Assembly (NCBI GenBank): GCA_016177355.1
Contig: JACOVL010000106.1
Location: 1-11,397 of the forward strand
DNA: 11,397 nt
Direction of reading: 5' to 3'
DNA from: Betaproteobacteria bacterium
GTDB taxonomy: Bacteria > Pseudomonadota > Gammaproteobacteria > Burkholderiales > SG8-41
Shown here: positions 1 through 6,897 of the stretch, piece after piece
Layout: each line of letters starts with the position of its first letter
Position numbering within the stretch: the first letter of the stretch is position 1
The notes under the pieces: generated by a model
What the model saw: only the letters and a program-made list of their open reading frames with translations
What the model was told of the DNA's origin: nothing
The model's database searches: none
Made by a program: the position numbers and the translations under genes

Positions 1-156
1 TATTTGCCGTCGTGACGATAGCGAAGTTTTGATCTCGATCCATTGCTCTGATGCGCAGCAGCCTAACCGCACGATCGACCGGACCGTTGGCCGGTCATCG
101 TGAACGTTATCCGGCAGGAGGATTGAGGGGGCAGATTTCCAATGACGGGAGACACA

Positions 157-693
157 ATGTCTGAACACCAGCAAGCTGGCGCGTCCGCCGCGCAAGTGGG
201 GCTGACGCGAGCCGTAGTATTTACACTCCTAGCAACCATCCTCTCAGGCATCCTGCTTTGTGGCATGCTGGCACTCTTGCCGAGCGTGACGTCCCAATCG
301 GGTGCTTCCGGAAGCACCATGAACTTGGGCGACCTTCTTGCGATGACGACAGTTGCAATGTTTCTTGCGGGCGTCCTCGGCGGCAGTCTTTCCAATTTCC
401 GGGGCCTGATCAAGCACTCGACTAATGACGATTATGAGGTTCGCTACAACCTCTCGTACTACTTGCGCCCTGTCGCAGGAGGGGTAAGCGGCGTAATCGT
501 CTTCTTTCTCTTACTGGGCGGTGCGATGACGCTAAACGTTGGCAGTCCGAACGCCGGCGCTGTCTGGACTACACTTCCTGGCCGGATGCCCTATGTCGCT
601 TTCTCCTTGCTGGCCGGATATGGGTCAAACGAATTCATGGCGAAGCTCAAAGATTTGGCTGAGTCGCTTTTTGCTTTGAAAAAGAAGGAATGA
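157..693 (+). CDS. Integral membrane protein of unknown function
   Basis: I do not recognise a named family. The 178-residue product has hydrophobic segments at about 18-42, 57-79 and 102-126, and a shorter one near 145-156. A charged, probably helical cytoplasmic tail follows (lysine/glutamate-rich, ending KKKE). Glycines crowd the second and third segments, suggesting close helix packing. An ATG at 142 is in frame, but the ATG at 157 has GGGAG five bases upstream, so I start there. The stop lies 9 bases before the next gene, so the two are probably co-transcribed. Base composition is clearly poorer in GC than the genes from 1449 onward (29/60 G+C in 601-660), which suggests acquired DNA. 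No catalytic motif is visible. Function is unknown. Confidence 0.75.
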   Translation: MSEHQQAGASAAQVGLTRAVVFTLLATILSGILLCGMLALLPSVTSQSGASGSTMNLGDLLAMTTVAMFLAGVLGGSLSNFRGLIKHSTNDDYEVRYNLSYYLRPVAGGVSGVIVFFLLLGGAMTLNVGSPNAGAVWTTLPGRMPYVAFSLLAGYGSNEFMAKLKDLAESLFALKKKE

Positions 694-702
694 TGGGCGA
701 CG

Positions 703-1239
703 ATGAAGAATGCCGCATTAATGAACTTCTCCATGCGGTCTTTTCTCGTCGGTATTGTCTTCGCCTTTCTGTCCGTGTCGTCGTACGCCGAGGACGTGAT
801 CACAATCCGTTACCTAGACGGTTATCCGCCTCCCGACAGAAGCACCGAATGGATAAACCTGCGTGTCTCGCGGCTTGCTCCACCACCCGTGATCGGGCAA
901 ACGTCAAAACAGGACATTGATCGTTTGTTTGAGCAAATCTCCGCCGTGTTAACTGAAAACGGAGTCACGAAGGACTGGCAGCTTGCGATTCCAGACGCCC
1001 CGGCAATCGAAATCTCAATCGACATCAACGGACAAAAACTGAAAATGACTTCCTGTCATACGACTCTTGAACGGTCGGGAAATTACCTGGTGACCGAGCG
1101 TGGCGGGCAAGTGGTTCCCGCCGAAGACCGCGCCTCAGTGCTGGCCAAACAAAGTGAGACTTTCCGCCGCCACCGCATTGCGTTCGAAAAAATTCTGAGC
1201 CTTACCCTGGAGAGAACTCATGCCCGGTTATCGCCCTAG
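703..1239 (+). CDS. Exported protein of unknown function, Sec signal peptide
   Basis: The 178-residue product begins with a basic N-terminus and a hydrophobic core ending in SYA at residue 29, a good signal-peptidase I site followed by Glu-Asp. The mature part (about 149 residues) should be periplasmic or secreted. It is hydrophilic, has one cysteine, and carries a probable helical C-terminus rich in Arg and Leu. I recognise no domain. The start at 703 has only a weak ribosome site (GGGCG nearby). ATGs at 721 and 733 are in frame and would still leave a signal peptide, so the exact start is uncertain. It follows the membrane-protein gene by 9 bases in the same low-GC block, so the pair may act together at the inner membrane. 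That is inference from position only. Confidence 0.7.
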   Translation: MKNAALMNFSMRSFLVGIVFAFLSVSSYAEDVITIRYLDGYPPPDRSTEWINLRVSRLAPPPVIGQTSKQDIDRLFEQISAVLTENGVTKDWQLAIPDAPAIEISIDINGQKLKMTSCHTTLERSGNYLVTERGGQVVPAEDRASVLAKQSETFRRHRIAFEKILSLTLERTHARLSP

Positions 1240-1294
1240 GTTCGGAGGTTATGCAACCCACGAGCGCAGCCAGCGCCCATAGAGCGAAAATAAC

Positions 1295-1332
1295 ATAGGC
1301 TGTTGATCATATTGTATTTTTTAGCCTATAGG
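1295..1332 (+). promoter_or_regulatory. Candidate promoter within a 7-bp inverted repeat, upstream of cysteine synthase
   Basis: ATAGGCT (1295-1301) and AGCCTAT (1323-1329) form a perfect inverted repeat around an AT-rich centre with a run of six T (1317-1322). Inside it, TTGATC (1303-1308) and TATAGG (1327-1332), 18 bases apart, read as a modest sigma-70 promoter toward the gene at 1449. The same dyad could instead be an operator, or part of an end-of-transcript structure for the upstream pair. The rest of the 1240-1448 gap is GC-rich and shows nothing else I can name. Confidence 0.35.
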
Positions 1333-1448
1333 GCTACGGCTGAAAGATGCTGCCTGCAGCCGTTTCTACCAGCGGATGCAGCAGCGCCTCGCGCCTGAAG
1401 CCGGGCGCGCACCTCCACGCCGCGACCGTCGGGTAACATCTGCATGCC

Positions 1449-2492
1449 ATGACCTGCGCGAACGTGATCGAGGCGATCGGCCGCACGCCGCTCATCCGGC
1501 TGCGGCGCGCCTCGGAGGCGACCGGCTGCGAGATCCTCGGCAAGGCGGAATTCCTCAATCCCGGCGGCTCGGTCAAGGACCGGGCGGCGCTCTACATCGT
1601 CAAGGACGCCGAGGAGCGCGGGTTGCTGCGGCCGGGCGGCGTGATCGTCGAGGGCACCGCCGGCAACACCGGCATCGGGCTCGCGCTGGTCGCGAACGCC
1701 CGCGGCTACCGCACCGTGATCGTGATCCCGGACACGCAAAGCCAGGAGAAGAAGGACGCGCTGCGCCAGCTCGGCGCCGACCTGCGCGAGGTCCCGGCGG
1801 TGCCGTACGCCAGCCCCAACAACTACGTCAGGGTGTCGGGCCGCCTGGCGCAGGAAATCGCGCGCGTGGAGCCTGCCGGGGCGATCTGGGCGAACCAGTT
1901 CGACAACGTCGCGAACCGCCGCGCGCACTTCGAGACGACGGGACCGGAGATCTGGGAGCAGACCGGCGGCGCCGTGGACGCCTTCGTCAGCGCCGTCGGC
2001 ACCGGCGGCACGCTCGCCGGCGTGGGCCGGTACCTCAAGCAGCGCAAGCCCGGCGTCGTGATCGGGCTCGCCGATCCGCCGGGCGCCGCGCTCTACCACT
2101 GGTACAAGCACGGCGTGCTCAAGGCCGAGGGCAGCTCCATCACGGAGGGGATCGGCCAGAGCCGCATCACCGCGAACCTCGAGGGCGCGCCGGTGGACGA
2201 GGCGTTCCAGATCCCCGACGAGGAAGCGGTGGCGGTGGTTTTCGATCTGCTGCGGCACGAGGGGCTGTGCATGGGCGCGTCCACCGGGGTGAACGTCGCC
2301 GGCGCGGTCCGCCTCGCGCGGAGAATGGGCCCCGGCCGCACCATCGTGACCGTCCTTTGCGACGGCGGGAGCCGCTACGCGAGCCGGCTCTTCAACCCCG
2401 AATTCCTGCGCTCGAAGAACCTGCCGGTGCCGGAGTGGCTGGAGGGCCGCAACGCCGTGCCGGTGCCGACGCCGCTCGTGCCTGCGCCATAA
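1449..2492 (+). CDS. Cysteine synthase A-like PLP enzyme
   Basis: This fold-type II PLP enzyme belongs to the O-acetylserine sulfhydrylase / cystathionine beta-synthase superfamily. Such enzymes make cysteine from O-acetylserine (or a related activated serine) and sulfide in the cytoplasm. The PLP lysine is K43 in NPGGSVKDR. The substrate loop is T70-A-G-N-T-G. The phosphate loop is G184-T-G-G-T. At 347 residues it is somewhat longer than E. coli CysK, and its loop has Ala where E. coli CysK and CysM have Ser (TSGNTG). I believe this variant marks a separate 'cysteine synthase A-like' branch, so I give no cysK or cysM symbol. The start at 1449 has no clear Shine-Dalgarno but fits the family N-terminus. 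It stands alone, convergent with hemW. The substrate is not provable from sequence. Confidence 0.88.
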   Translation: MTCANVIEAIGRTPLIRLRRASEATGCEILGKAEFLNPGGSVKDRAALYIVKDAEERGLLRPGGVIVEGTAGNTGIGLALVANARGYRTVIVIPDTQSQEKKDALRQLGADLREVPAVPYASPNNYVRVSGRLAQEIARVEPAGAIWANQFDNVANRRAHFETTGPEIWEQTGGAVDAFVSAVGTGGTLAGVGRYLKQRKPGVVIGLADPPGAALYHWYKHGVLKAEGSSITEGIGQSRITANLEGAPVDEAFQIPDEEAVAVVFDLLRHEGLCMGASTGVNVAGAVRLARRMGPGRTIVTVLCDGGSRYASRLFNPEFLRSKNLPVPEWLEGRNAVPVPTPLVPAP

Positions 2493-2506
2493 AGCCCGGC
2501 GCAGGC
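2480..2506 (+). terminator. GC-rich stem-loop spanning the cysteine synthase stop codon
   Basis: GCCTGCGCC (2480-2488) and GGCGCAGGC (2498-2506) are perfect complements, giving a 9-bp stem with a 9-base loop that contains the TAA stop. No T-tract follows on either strand, so it is not a canonical intrinsic terminator. It may protect the 3' end or assist termination between the convergent cysteine synthase and hemW genes. Confidence 0.35.
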
Positions 2507-2520
2507 GCTACCCCGCCTTG

Positions 2521-2557
2521 GAGATTGATTGGCCGAGATTGGCACGGAGATTGGCAC
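2521..2557. repeat. Short tandem repeat GAGATTGGCAC in the convergent gap
   Basis: GAGATTGGCAC occurs at 2535-2545 and again at 2547-2557 (period 12). A degenerate copy beginning GAGATTGATTGG lies at 2521-2532. It sits between the 3' ends of the cysteine synthase gene and hemW. No function is evident. Confidence 0.6.
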
Positions 2558-2568
2558 TGAACCTGGCG

Positions 2569-3768
2569 TTAAACGACCGCCTGTTCCGGCAGAAAAATCT
2601 GAATTAAATCATTGAGATAGCGTTGCCCTAGCGGCGTCGGCGCGAGGCGCGCGTGATCGCGCTCGATCAAGCCCCGGCGCTCGGCTTCGTCGAGCCCGCG
2701 CAGCACGGTGGTGAGCGGGAGCCCGGTGCGCTCCTCGAACAGGCCGGCGGGGAAGCCCTGGTTCAGGCGTAGCGCGTTCATCATGAACTCGCAACCGATT
2801 TCGCCCGCGGCGACCGCGTGCTCTTCCTGCACCGGCGTAGCGCGCTCTGCCGCTTCCAGGTAGCGCTCCGGGCGCTTCACGCGCATCTGGCGCACGATGC
2901 GGTCCGGGAACGAAAGCTTGGAGTGGGCGCCGGCGCCGATGCCGAGGTAATCGCCGAAAGTCCAGTAGTTGAGGTTGTGCGCGCAGCGCCGCCCGGGCCG
3001 GGCCCAGGCCGAGGTTTCATAGTGCTCGTAGCCGCGCGCCGCGAGCTCCGCCTCGTTCCCCTCCTGCATCGCGGCGGCCGCGTCGTCGTCGGGCAGCGCG
3101 GGCGGGTGGCGATGGAAGTAGGTGTTCGGCTCGATAGTGAGGTGATAGCACGACAGGTGCGGCGGATCGTAGCCGAGCGCCGCCTCGATGTCGGCCCGCG
3201 CTTCGTCCGGCGTCTGTCCGGGCAACCCGTACATCAGGTCGAGATTGAAATTCTCGAAGCTGGCCCGCGCGACCTCGATCGCGGAGCGTGCTTCGCGCCC
3301 GTCGTGGATGCGGCCCAGCGTCTTGAGGTGCCGGGGCTCGAAGCTCTGTATGCCGACCGAGAGGCGGTTCACGCCGGCGGCGCGGAATTCGCGGAATTTG
3401 CCGGCCTCCACCGTCCCGGGGTTCGCTTCGAGCGTGATCTCGGCATCCGGCGCGAGCGGCAGCCGCGCGCGGACAGCCGCGAGCACCGCGTCTATGGTCC
3501 GCGCGGAAAAAAGGCTCGGCGTGCCGCCGCCGAAGAACACGCTGTAAACGCGCCTGCCCCATACCGCCGGCAGCGCCTGCTCCAGGTCGGCGAGGAGCGC
3601 GGCGACGTAGCGCGCCTCGGGAACCGCCCCCCGCGCCTCGTGCGAATTGAAGTCGCAATACGGGCACTTGCGCGCGCACCACGGGATGTGGATGTAGAGC
3701 GCGAGCGGCGGCAGCGCCGCGAAGCGCGGGGATGGGGGATGAGGGATGAGGGATGAGGGCTTGGTCAC
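2569..3768 (-). CDS. hemW: Radical SAM heme chaperone HemW
   Basis: HemW binds heme and is thought to insert it into respiratory proteins. It resembles HemN but is not established as a coproporphyrinogen dehydrogenase. The radical SAM cluster is C31-x3-C35-x2-C38 in the segment IPWCARKCPYCDFNSH, the HemW form of the motif. Further family marks are FFGGGTPSLF, NRLSVGIQSF and, near the C-terminus, EFMMNALRL. I start at the GTG at 3768, which overlaps the rdgB stop as GTGA. This gives 399 residues, the usual length. The open frame continues upstream, but only as a shadow of rdgB. The first codons lie in a heptamer repeat and encode an unusual Ser/Pro/His-rich tip before the conserved region at about residue 20. 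It is the last gene of the rph-rdgB-hemW set. Confidence 0.93.
   Translation of the reverse strand: MTKPSSLIPHPPSPRFAALPPLALYIHIPWCARKCPYCDFNSHEARGAVPEARYVAALLADLEQALPAVWGRRVYSVFFGGGTPSLFSARTIDAVLAAVRARLPLAPDAEITLEANPGTVEAGKFREFRAAGVNRLSVGIQSFEPRHLKTLGRIHDGREARSAIEVARASFENFNLDLMYGLPGQTPDEARADIEAALGYDPPHLSCYHLTIEPNTYFHRHPPALPDDDAAAAMQEGNEAELAARGYEHYETSAWARPGRRCAHNLNYWTFGDYLGIGAGAHSKLSFPDRIVRQMRVKRPERYLEAAERATPVQEEHAVAAGEIGCEFMMNALRLNQGFPAGLFEERTGLPLTTVLRGLDEAERRGLIERDHARLAPTPLGQRYLNDLIQIFLPEQAVV
3729..3759. repeat. Heptamer tandem repeat GGGATGA, about 4.4 units
   Basis: Three exact GGGATGA units lie at 3736-3742, 3743-3749 and 3750-3756. A GGGATGG variant at 3729-3735 precedes them and a partial GGG follows. 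The repeat falls within codons 4-14 of hemW and is translated there as a Pro/Ser/Leu/Ile/His-rich tip. Confidence 0.9.
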
Positions 3769-4379
3769 GACGAGAGATACTGTGCGTATCTCAGCATTTC
3801 CACCAGGCGCTGCATGGCCTGGCCGCGGTGGCTGATCGAATTCTTCTCGTCGGGCATGAGCTCCGCCGCGGTGCGGCCGATCTCGGGCAGGAAAAAGTAC
3901 GGGTCGTAGCCGAAGCCGTTCGTCCCGCGCGGCGCCGCGATGATCTCGCCCTGCCACCGCCCCTCGGCGATCAGGGGCTCCGGGTCCCCGGCGTGGCGCA
4001 CCAGCGCGATCACGCAGTAGTAATGCGCGCGGCGGTCCTTCCCGTTTTTCAGCGCCGCGACGAGCTTCTCGTTGTTGCGCCGGTCCTGGTCCTCCCGCCC
4101 GGCGCCCCCGTCCGCGTAGCGCGCCGAGCGCACGCCGGGCTCGCCGGCGAGCGCCGCGGCGCAAATGCCGGAATCGTCGGCGAACGCCGGCAGGCCGGAG
4201 CGGCGGCTCGCGTGGCGCGCCTTGACGAGCGCGTTCTCGATGAAAGTCGAGTGCGGCTCGCCGGCGTCGGCGATGCCGAGCTCGGATTGCGGCACGACCT
4301 CGATGCCGAGCGGCGCCAGTATCTGCCGGAATTCGCGCAGCTTCCCCGGGTTGCTGCTTGCCAGTACCAGGCGGCGCAT
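3765..4379 (-). CDS. rdgB: XTP/dITP pyrophosphatase (Ham1/RdgB family)
   Basis: The enzyme hydrolyses non-canonical purine triphosphates (ITP, dITP, XTP) to the monophosphate and pyrophosphate, cleaning the nucleotide pool. At 204 residues it has full family length. The nucleotide-binding start is SSNPGK (residues 8-13). The metal-binding acidic pair is D68-D69 in FADDSG. The base-recognition motifs are FGYDP (156-160) and SHR (183-185). All key positions look intact. The ATG at 4379 begins directly with the conserved strand (MRRLVLASSN). It has no strong Shine-Dalgarno, so translation may be coupled to rph, which ends 13 bases upstream. Its stop overlaps the hemW GTG. Confidence 0.95.
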   Translation of the reverse strand: MRRLVLASSNPGKLREFRQILAPLGIEVVPQSELGIADAGEPHSTFIENALVKARHASRRSGLPAFADDSGICAAALAGEPGVRSARYADGGAGREDQDRRNNEKLVAALKNGKDRRAHYYCVIALVRHAGDPEPLIAEGRWQGEIIAAPRGTNGFGYDPYFFLPEIGRTAAELMPDEKNSISHRGQAMQRLVEMLRYAQYLSS

Positions 4380-4392
4380 GGAGCAGCGAAAG

Positions 4393-5109
4393 CTAAGCCG
4401 CCAGCGCGGCCTTCTGCGCCGCGACCAGTTGCGCGACGCCCTTCCCGGCGAGTTCGAGCATCGCGTCCATTTCCCCGCGCGAGAACGGCGCGCCTTCCGC
4501 CGTGCCCTGCACCTCGACCAGGCCGCCGCCGCCGGTCATGACCACGTTCATGTCGGTGTCGCAGCGCGAGTCCTCGGCGTAGTCGAGGTCGAGCACCGGC
4601 ACGCCCTCGAACACCCCGACCGAGACCGCGGCCACAAAATCGCGGACCGGCGTTGCGGCGATCATCTTCCGCTGCAGCAATGTGCCGACGGCGTCGTGCA
4701 ATGCGACGAATGCGCCGGTGATGGCCGCGGTGCGCGTGCCGCCGTCGGCCTGGATCACGTCGCAATCCAGTTGGATGGTGCGCTCGCCGACCTTGTCCAG
4801 GTCCACGACCGAGCGCAGCGCGCGCCCGATGAGCCTCTGGATTTCCTGCGTCCGGCCCGACTGCCTGCCGCGGGCGGCTTCCCGGTCGCCGCGGGTGTTG
4901 GTCGCGCGCGGCAGCATGCCGTACTCGGCGGTGACCCAGCCGCGGGACGTCCCTTTCAGGTGCTGCGGCTGCTTCTCGAGGACGCTCGCGGTGCAGAGCA
5001 CGCGGGTGTCCCCGCATTCGATCAGCACCGAGCCTTCGGCGTGCCGCGTGTAGCGGCGCGTGATGCGCACTTCGCGCAGTTGATCGGGTTTTCTGCCGCT
5101 GGGCCGCAT
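4393..5109 (-). CDS. rph: Ribonuclease PH
   Basis: RNase PH is a phosphate-dependent 3'-5' exoribonuclease that trims tRNA 3' ends. The product from the ATG at 5109 is exactly 238 residues, matching the family (E. coli is also 238). The phosphate-binding arginines R86 (in [10 protein letters not shown]) and R126 (in [10 protein letters not shown]) are present. So is the acidic active-site stretch around D174-D186 ([13 protein letters not shown]) and the glycine-rich [15 protein letters not shown] segment. The open frame runs further upstream, but it would then cross the promoter region and overlap yicC, so the ATG at 5109 is preferred. First gene of a three-gene minus-strand set with rdgB and hemW, and divergent from yicC, an adjacency also seen in E. 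coli. Confidence 0.96.
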   Translation of the reverse strand: MRPSGRKPDQLREVRITRRYTRHAEGSVLIECGDTRVLCTASVLEKQPQHLKGTSRGWVTAEYGMLPRATNTRGDREAARGRQSGRTQEIQRLIGRALRSVVDLDKVGERTIQLDCDVIQADGGTRTAAITGAFVALHDAVGTLLQRKMIAATPVRDFVAAVSVGVFEGVPVLDLDYAEDSRCDTDMNVVMTGGGGLVEVQGTAEGAPFSRGEMDAMLELAGKGVAQLVAAQKAALAA

Positions 5110-5136
5110 GGGAGTTCCGGGGTGTGCTATCTTCGC

Positions 5137-5166
5137 TTGCCGTTGGATTGAACTGTGGATTATAAA
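5137..5166 (+). promoter_or_regulatory. Candidate sigma-70 promoter for yicC-gmk-rpoZ-spoT
   Basis: TTGCCG (5137-5142) and TATAAA (5161-5166) are 18 bases apart and face yicC. The start point would fall near 5173, at or next to the yicC ATG, implying a very short or absent leader. The -10 overlaps the opposing TATAAT of the rph side by four bases. Confidence 0.35.
5159..5164 (-). promoter_or_regulatory. Candidate -10 element for rph-rdgB-hemW
   Basis: On the minus strand this hexamer is a perfect TATAAT, about 50 bases before the rph ATG. That would give a leader of roughly 40 bases. No good -35 is seen at the expected distance (TGTATT at 16 bases is the nearest), so it may depend on an activator or the -10 alone. 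Confidence 0.45.
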
Positions 5167-5172
5167 GCGGGC

Positions 5173-6045
5173 ATGGCTGCAATACACAGCATGACGGGCT
5201 ACGCGGCGCTCTCGCGCGAGCTCGCCTGCGGCGCGCTCAATCTGGAGCTGCGCTCGGTCAATCATCGCTACCTGGACCTCCAGTTCCGGCTGCCCGATGA
5301 CCTGCGCGCGGCCGAGCCGGCGTTGCGCGAGACGCTCGCGGCGAGCGTCGTGCGCGGCAAGATCGAGTGCCGCGTCACCTTCACCGCCACGCCGGGCATG
5401 GGCAAGGCACTCAGGATCAACGAGGAAATGCTGCGTCAGATCGGAGCGCTGGAGCAGAAGGCCCGCGCGCTGCTGGCCGGCGCCGCACCGCTCGGCGCGG
5501 CCGATGCGCTGCGCTGGCCGGGGGTGATCGCCGCCGAGCCCCTGCCGCTCGAGGAACTGCAGGCCGCCTGCCGACAGCTGCTCGCCGCGACGCTCACGGA
5601 ATTCTCGGCTGCCCGCGCGCGCGAGGGCGAAAAGTTGAAGCAGGTGTTGCTCGATCGCGCCGCGGGCATGGAAAACCGCATCGCCGGGGTCGCTCCCCGC
5701 ATCCCGCAGGCGATCGCGGCGTACCAGGAGCGGCTGACAGCGCGGCTCCGGGAGGCGCTCGGCGGCGGCGAAGAGGAGCGCATCCGGCAGGAAGTGACGC
5801 TGTTCGCCACGCGCGTGGACGTGGACGAGGAGCTGTCCCGTCTCGCGGCGCATATATCCGAGTTGAAGCGCGCGCTCGCCAACGGCGGCGCGGTCGGCAA
5901 GAAGCTCGATTTCCTGATGCAGGAGCTCAACCGCGAGGCCAACACCCTCGGCTCCAAGTCGGTGGATCTCGCCGTGACACAGGCCGCGCTGGAGCTCAAG
6001 CTCCTGATCGAGCAGATGCGCGAGCAGATCCAGAACATCGAATGA
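5173..6045 (+). CDS. yicC: YicC family endoribonuclease
   Basis: YicC proteins are conserved bacterial endoribonucleases; in E. coli YicC affects small-RNA turnover. The product has the family opening [14 protein letters not shown] near residue 30, and the C-terminal signature [16 protein letters not shown]...[12 protein letters not shown]. From the ATG at 5173 it is 290 residues, normal for the family. A GTG at 5155 and an ATG at 5191 are in frame. I chose 5173 because homologues begin a few residues before SMTGY and because a likely -10 lies just upstream. No clear Shine-Dalgarno precedes it. The gene leads the yicC-gmk-rpoZ-spoT set and ends 6 bases before gmk. Confidence 0.93.
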   Translation: MAAIHSMTGYAALSRELACGALNLELRSVNHRYLDLQFRLPDDLRAAEPALRETLAASVVRGKIECRVTFTATPGMGKALRINEEMLRQIGALEQKARALLAGAAPLGAADALRWPGVIAAEPLPLEELQAACRQLLAATLTEFSAARAREGEKLKQVLLDRAAGMENRIAGVAPRIPQAIAAYQERLTARLREALGGGEEERIRQEVTLFATRVDVDEELSRLAAHISELKRALANGGAVGKKLDFLMQELNREANTLGSKSVDLAVTQAALELKLLIEQMREQIQNIE

Positions 6046-6051
6046 ACGCGA

Positions 6052-6660
6052 ATGCCGGGTAATTTATTCATCGTGAGCGCGCCGTCGGGCGGCGGCAAGA
6101 CGAGCCTCGTCAAGGCGCTGCTCGAGGCCGAGCCCGAGGTGCGGCTGTCGGTGTCGTACACCACGCGCGCGCCGCGCGCGGGCGAAGCCGACGGCCGCGA
6201 CTACCATTTCATTTCACCCCGGGAATTCGAGCGCATGCTGGAGGCCGGCGAATTCCTCGAGAGCGCGTGGATCTACGGGCACCACTACGGCACCTCCCAG
6301 AAGTGGATCGAGGGGGAGCTCGCCCGGGACCGCGACGTGCTGCTCGAGATCGACTGGCAGGGCGCGCAGCAGGTGCGCAGGCTCATGACGCGGGTGGTCA
6401 GCGTCTTCATCCTGCCGCCGTCGCTGGAAACGCTGGAATCGCGGCTGAAGGGCCGCGCCCAGGACGGCGCCGAGACGGTTGCAAAGCGCCTCGCCGCGGC
6501 GCGCGAGGAAATCAGCCACGTCAGCGAGTACGATTATGTTATTATTAACGAGGATTTCAACCGGGCGGCGCTGGATTTGCGGGGCATCATCCGGGCCGAA
6601 CGGCTCAAGCTTTCCCGCCAGCTCGCCCGCCACGGCGATTTGATCAACCGCATGAAATAG
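6052..6660 (+). CDS. gmk: Guanylate kinase
   Basis: It phosphorylates GMP to GDP with ATP in the cytoplasm, an essential step in guanine nucleotide supply. The P-loop is at residues 9-17 (SAPSGGGKT). The GMP-binding segment [21 protein letters not shown] follows, then the lid-region arginines (RLKGRAQDG) and a YDYVIIN strand near the C-terminus. It has 202 residues, full length for the family. The start at 6052 lies 6 bases after yicC and puts the P-loop in its usual place. An ATG at 6042 overlapping the yicC stop is out of frame and ends after six codons. Its neighbours rpoZ and spoT match the E. coli gmk-rpoZ-spoT order and link GTP supply to (p)ppGpp metabolism. Confidence 0.97.
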   Translation: MPGNLFIVSAPSGGGKTSLVKALLEAEPEVRLSVSYTTRAPRAGEADGRDYHFISPREFERMLEAGEFLESAWIYGHHYGTSQKWIEGELARDRDVLLEIDWQGAQQVRRLMTRVVSVFILPPSLETLESRLKGRAQDGAETVAKRLAAAREEISHVSEYDYVIINEDFNRAALDLRGIIRAERLKLSRQLARHGDLINRMK

Positions 6661-6674
6661 ACCAGGGGCTCACG

Positions 6675-6881
6675 ATGGCACGCATTACCGTTGACGATTG
6701 TCTGAAAGTGATACCCAACCGCTTCGAGATGTCGCTCGCGGCGACCTACCGCGCGCGCCAGATCACCAACGGCGCGCAGCCGATGATGGACGCGAGCCGC
6801 GACAAGCCCACCGTGATCGCGCTGCGCGAGCTCGCCGCCGGCAAATACGGCGCGGAGATACTGAGCAAGGCGCCCGCGTGA
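6675..6881 (+). CDS. rpoZ: RNA polymerase omega subunit
   Basis: Omega binds the beta-prime subunit, helps assemble RNA polymerase and contributes to a (p)ppGpp site in Proteobacteria. The 68-residue product has the MARITV start, the [15 protein letters not shown] helix and the [11 protein letters not shown] segment. It is shorter than E. coli omega (91 residues) because it lacks the C-terminal tail, as in other Betaproteobacteria. AGGGG lies about eight bases before the ATG. It sits between gmk and spoT, with 14 and 16 bases of spacing. Confidence 0.96.
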   Translation: MARITVDDCLKVIPNRFEMSLAATYRARQITNGAQPMMDASRDKPTVIALRELAAGKYGAEILSKAPA

Positions 6882-6897
6882 GCTGAGCCCGTCCTTC

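Noticed and set aside
77..96. GACCGG/CCGGTC inverted repeat upstream of the first gene
   Set aside because: A 6-bp stem with no T-tract is neither a clear terminator nor a known operator. I see no gene or promoter I can support in 1-156.
142..156. Upstream ATG for the first membrane protein
   Set aside because: Its nearest G-rich stretch is about 10 bases away, while the ATG at 157 has GGGAG at good spacing.
690..920. Open frame starting at the ATGA overlap with the first membrane-protein stop
   Set aside because: It is arginine-rich, without a signal or domain, and overlaps the signal-peptide-bearing gene at 703.
2533..2560. TTGGCAC occurs twice and looks like a -24/-12 sigma-54 element
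   Set aside because: At the -12 position the ten-base spacing meets GG rather than GC, the region is between convergent 3' ends, and the match is explained by the GAGATTGGCAC repeat.
1376..2560. 394-codon plus-strand frame over the cysteine synthase gene, and a 310-codon minus-strand frame opposite it
   Set aside because: Both have repetitive Arg/Gly/Ala-rich translations typical of GC-rich out-of-frame reading. The frame at 1449-2492 has all PLP-enzyme motifs.
6042..6062. ATG overlapping the yicC stop (ATGA), as a possible gmk start
   Set aside because: It reads only six codons before TAA and is not in frame with gmk.
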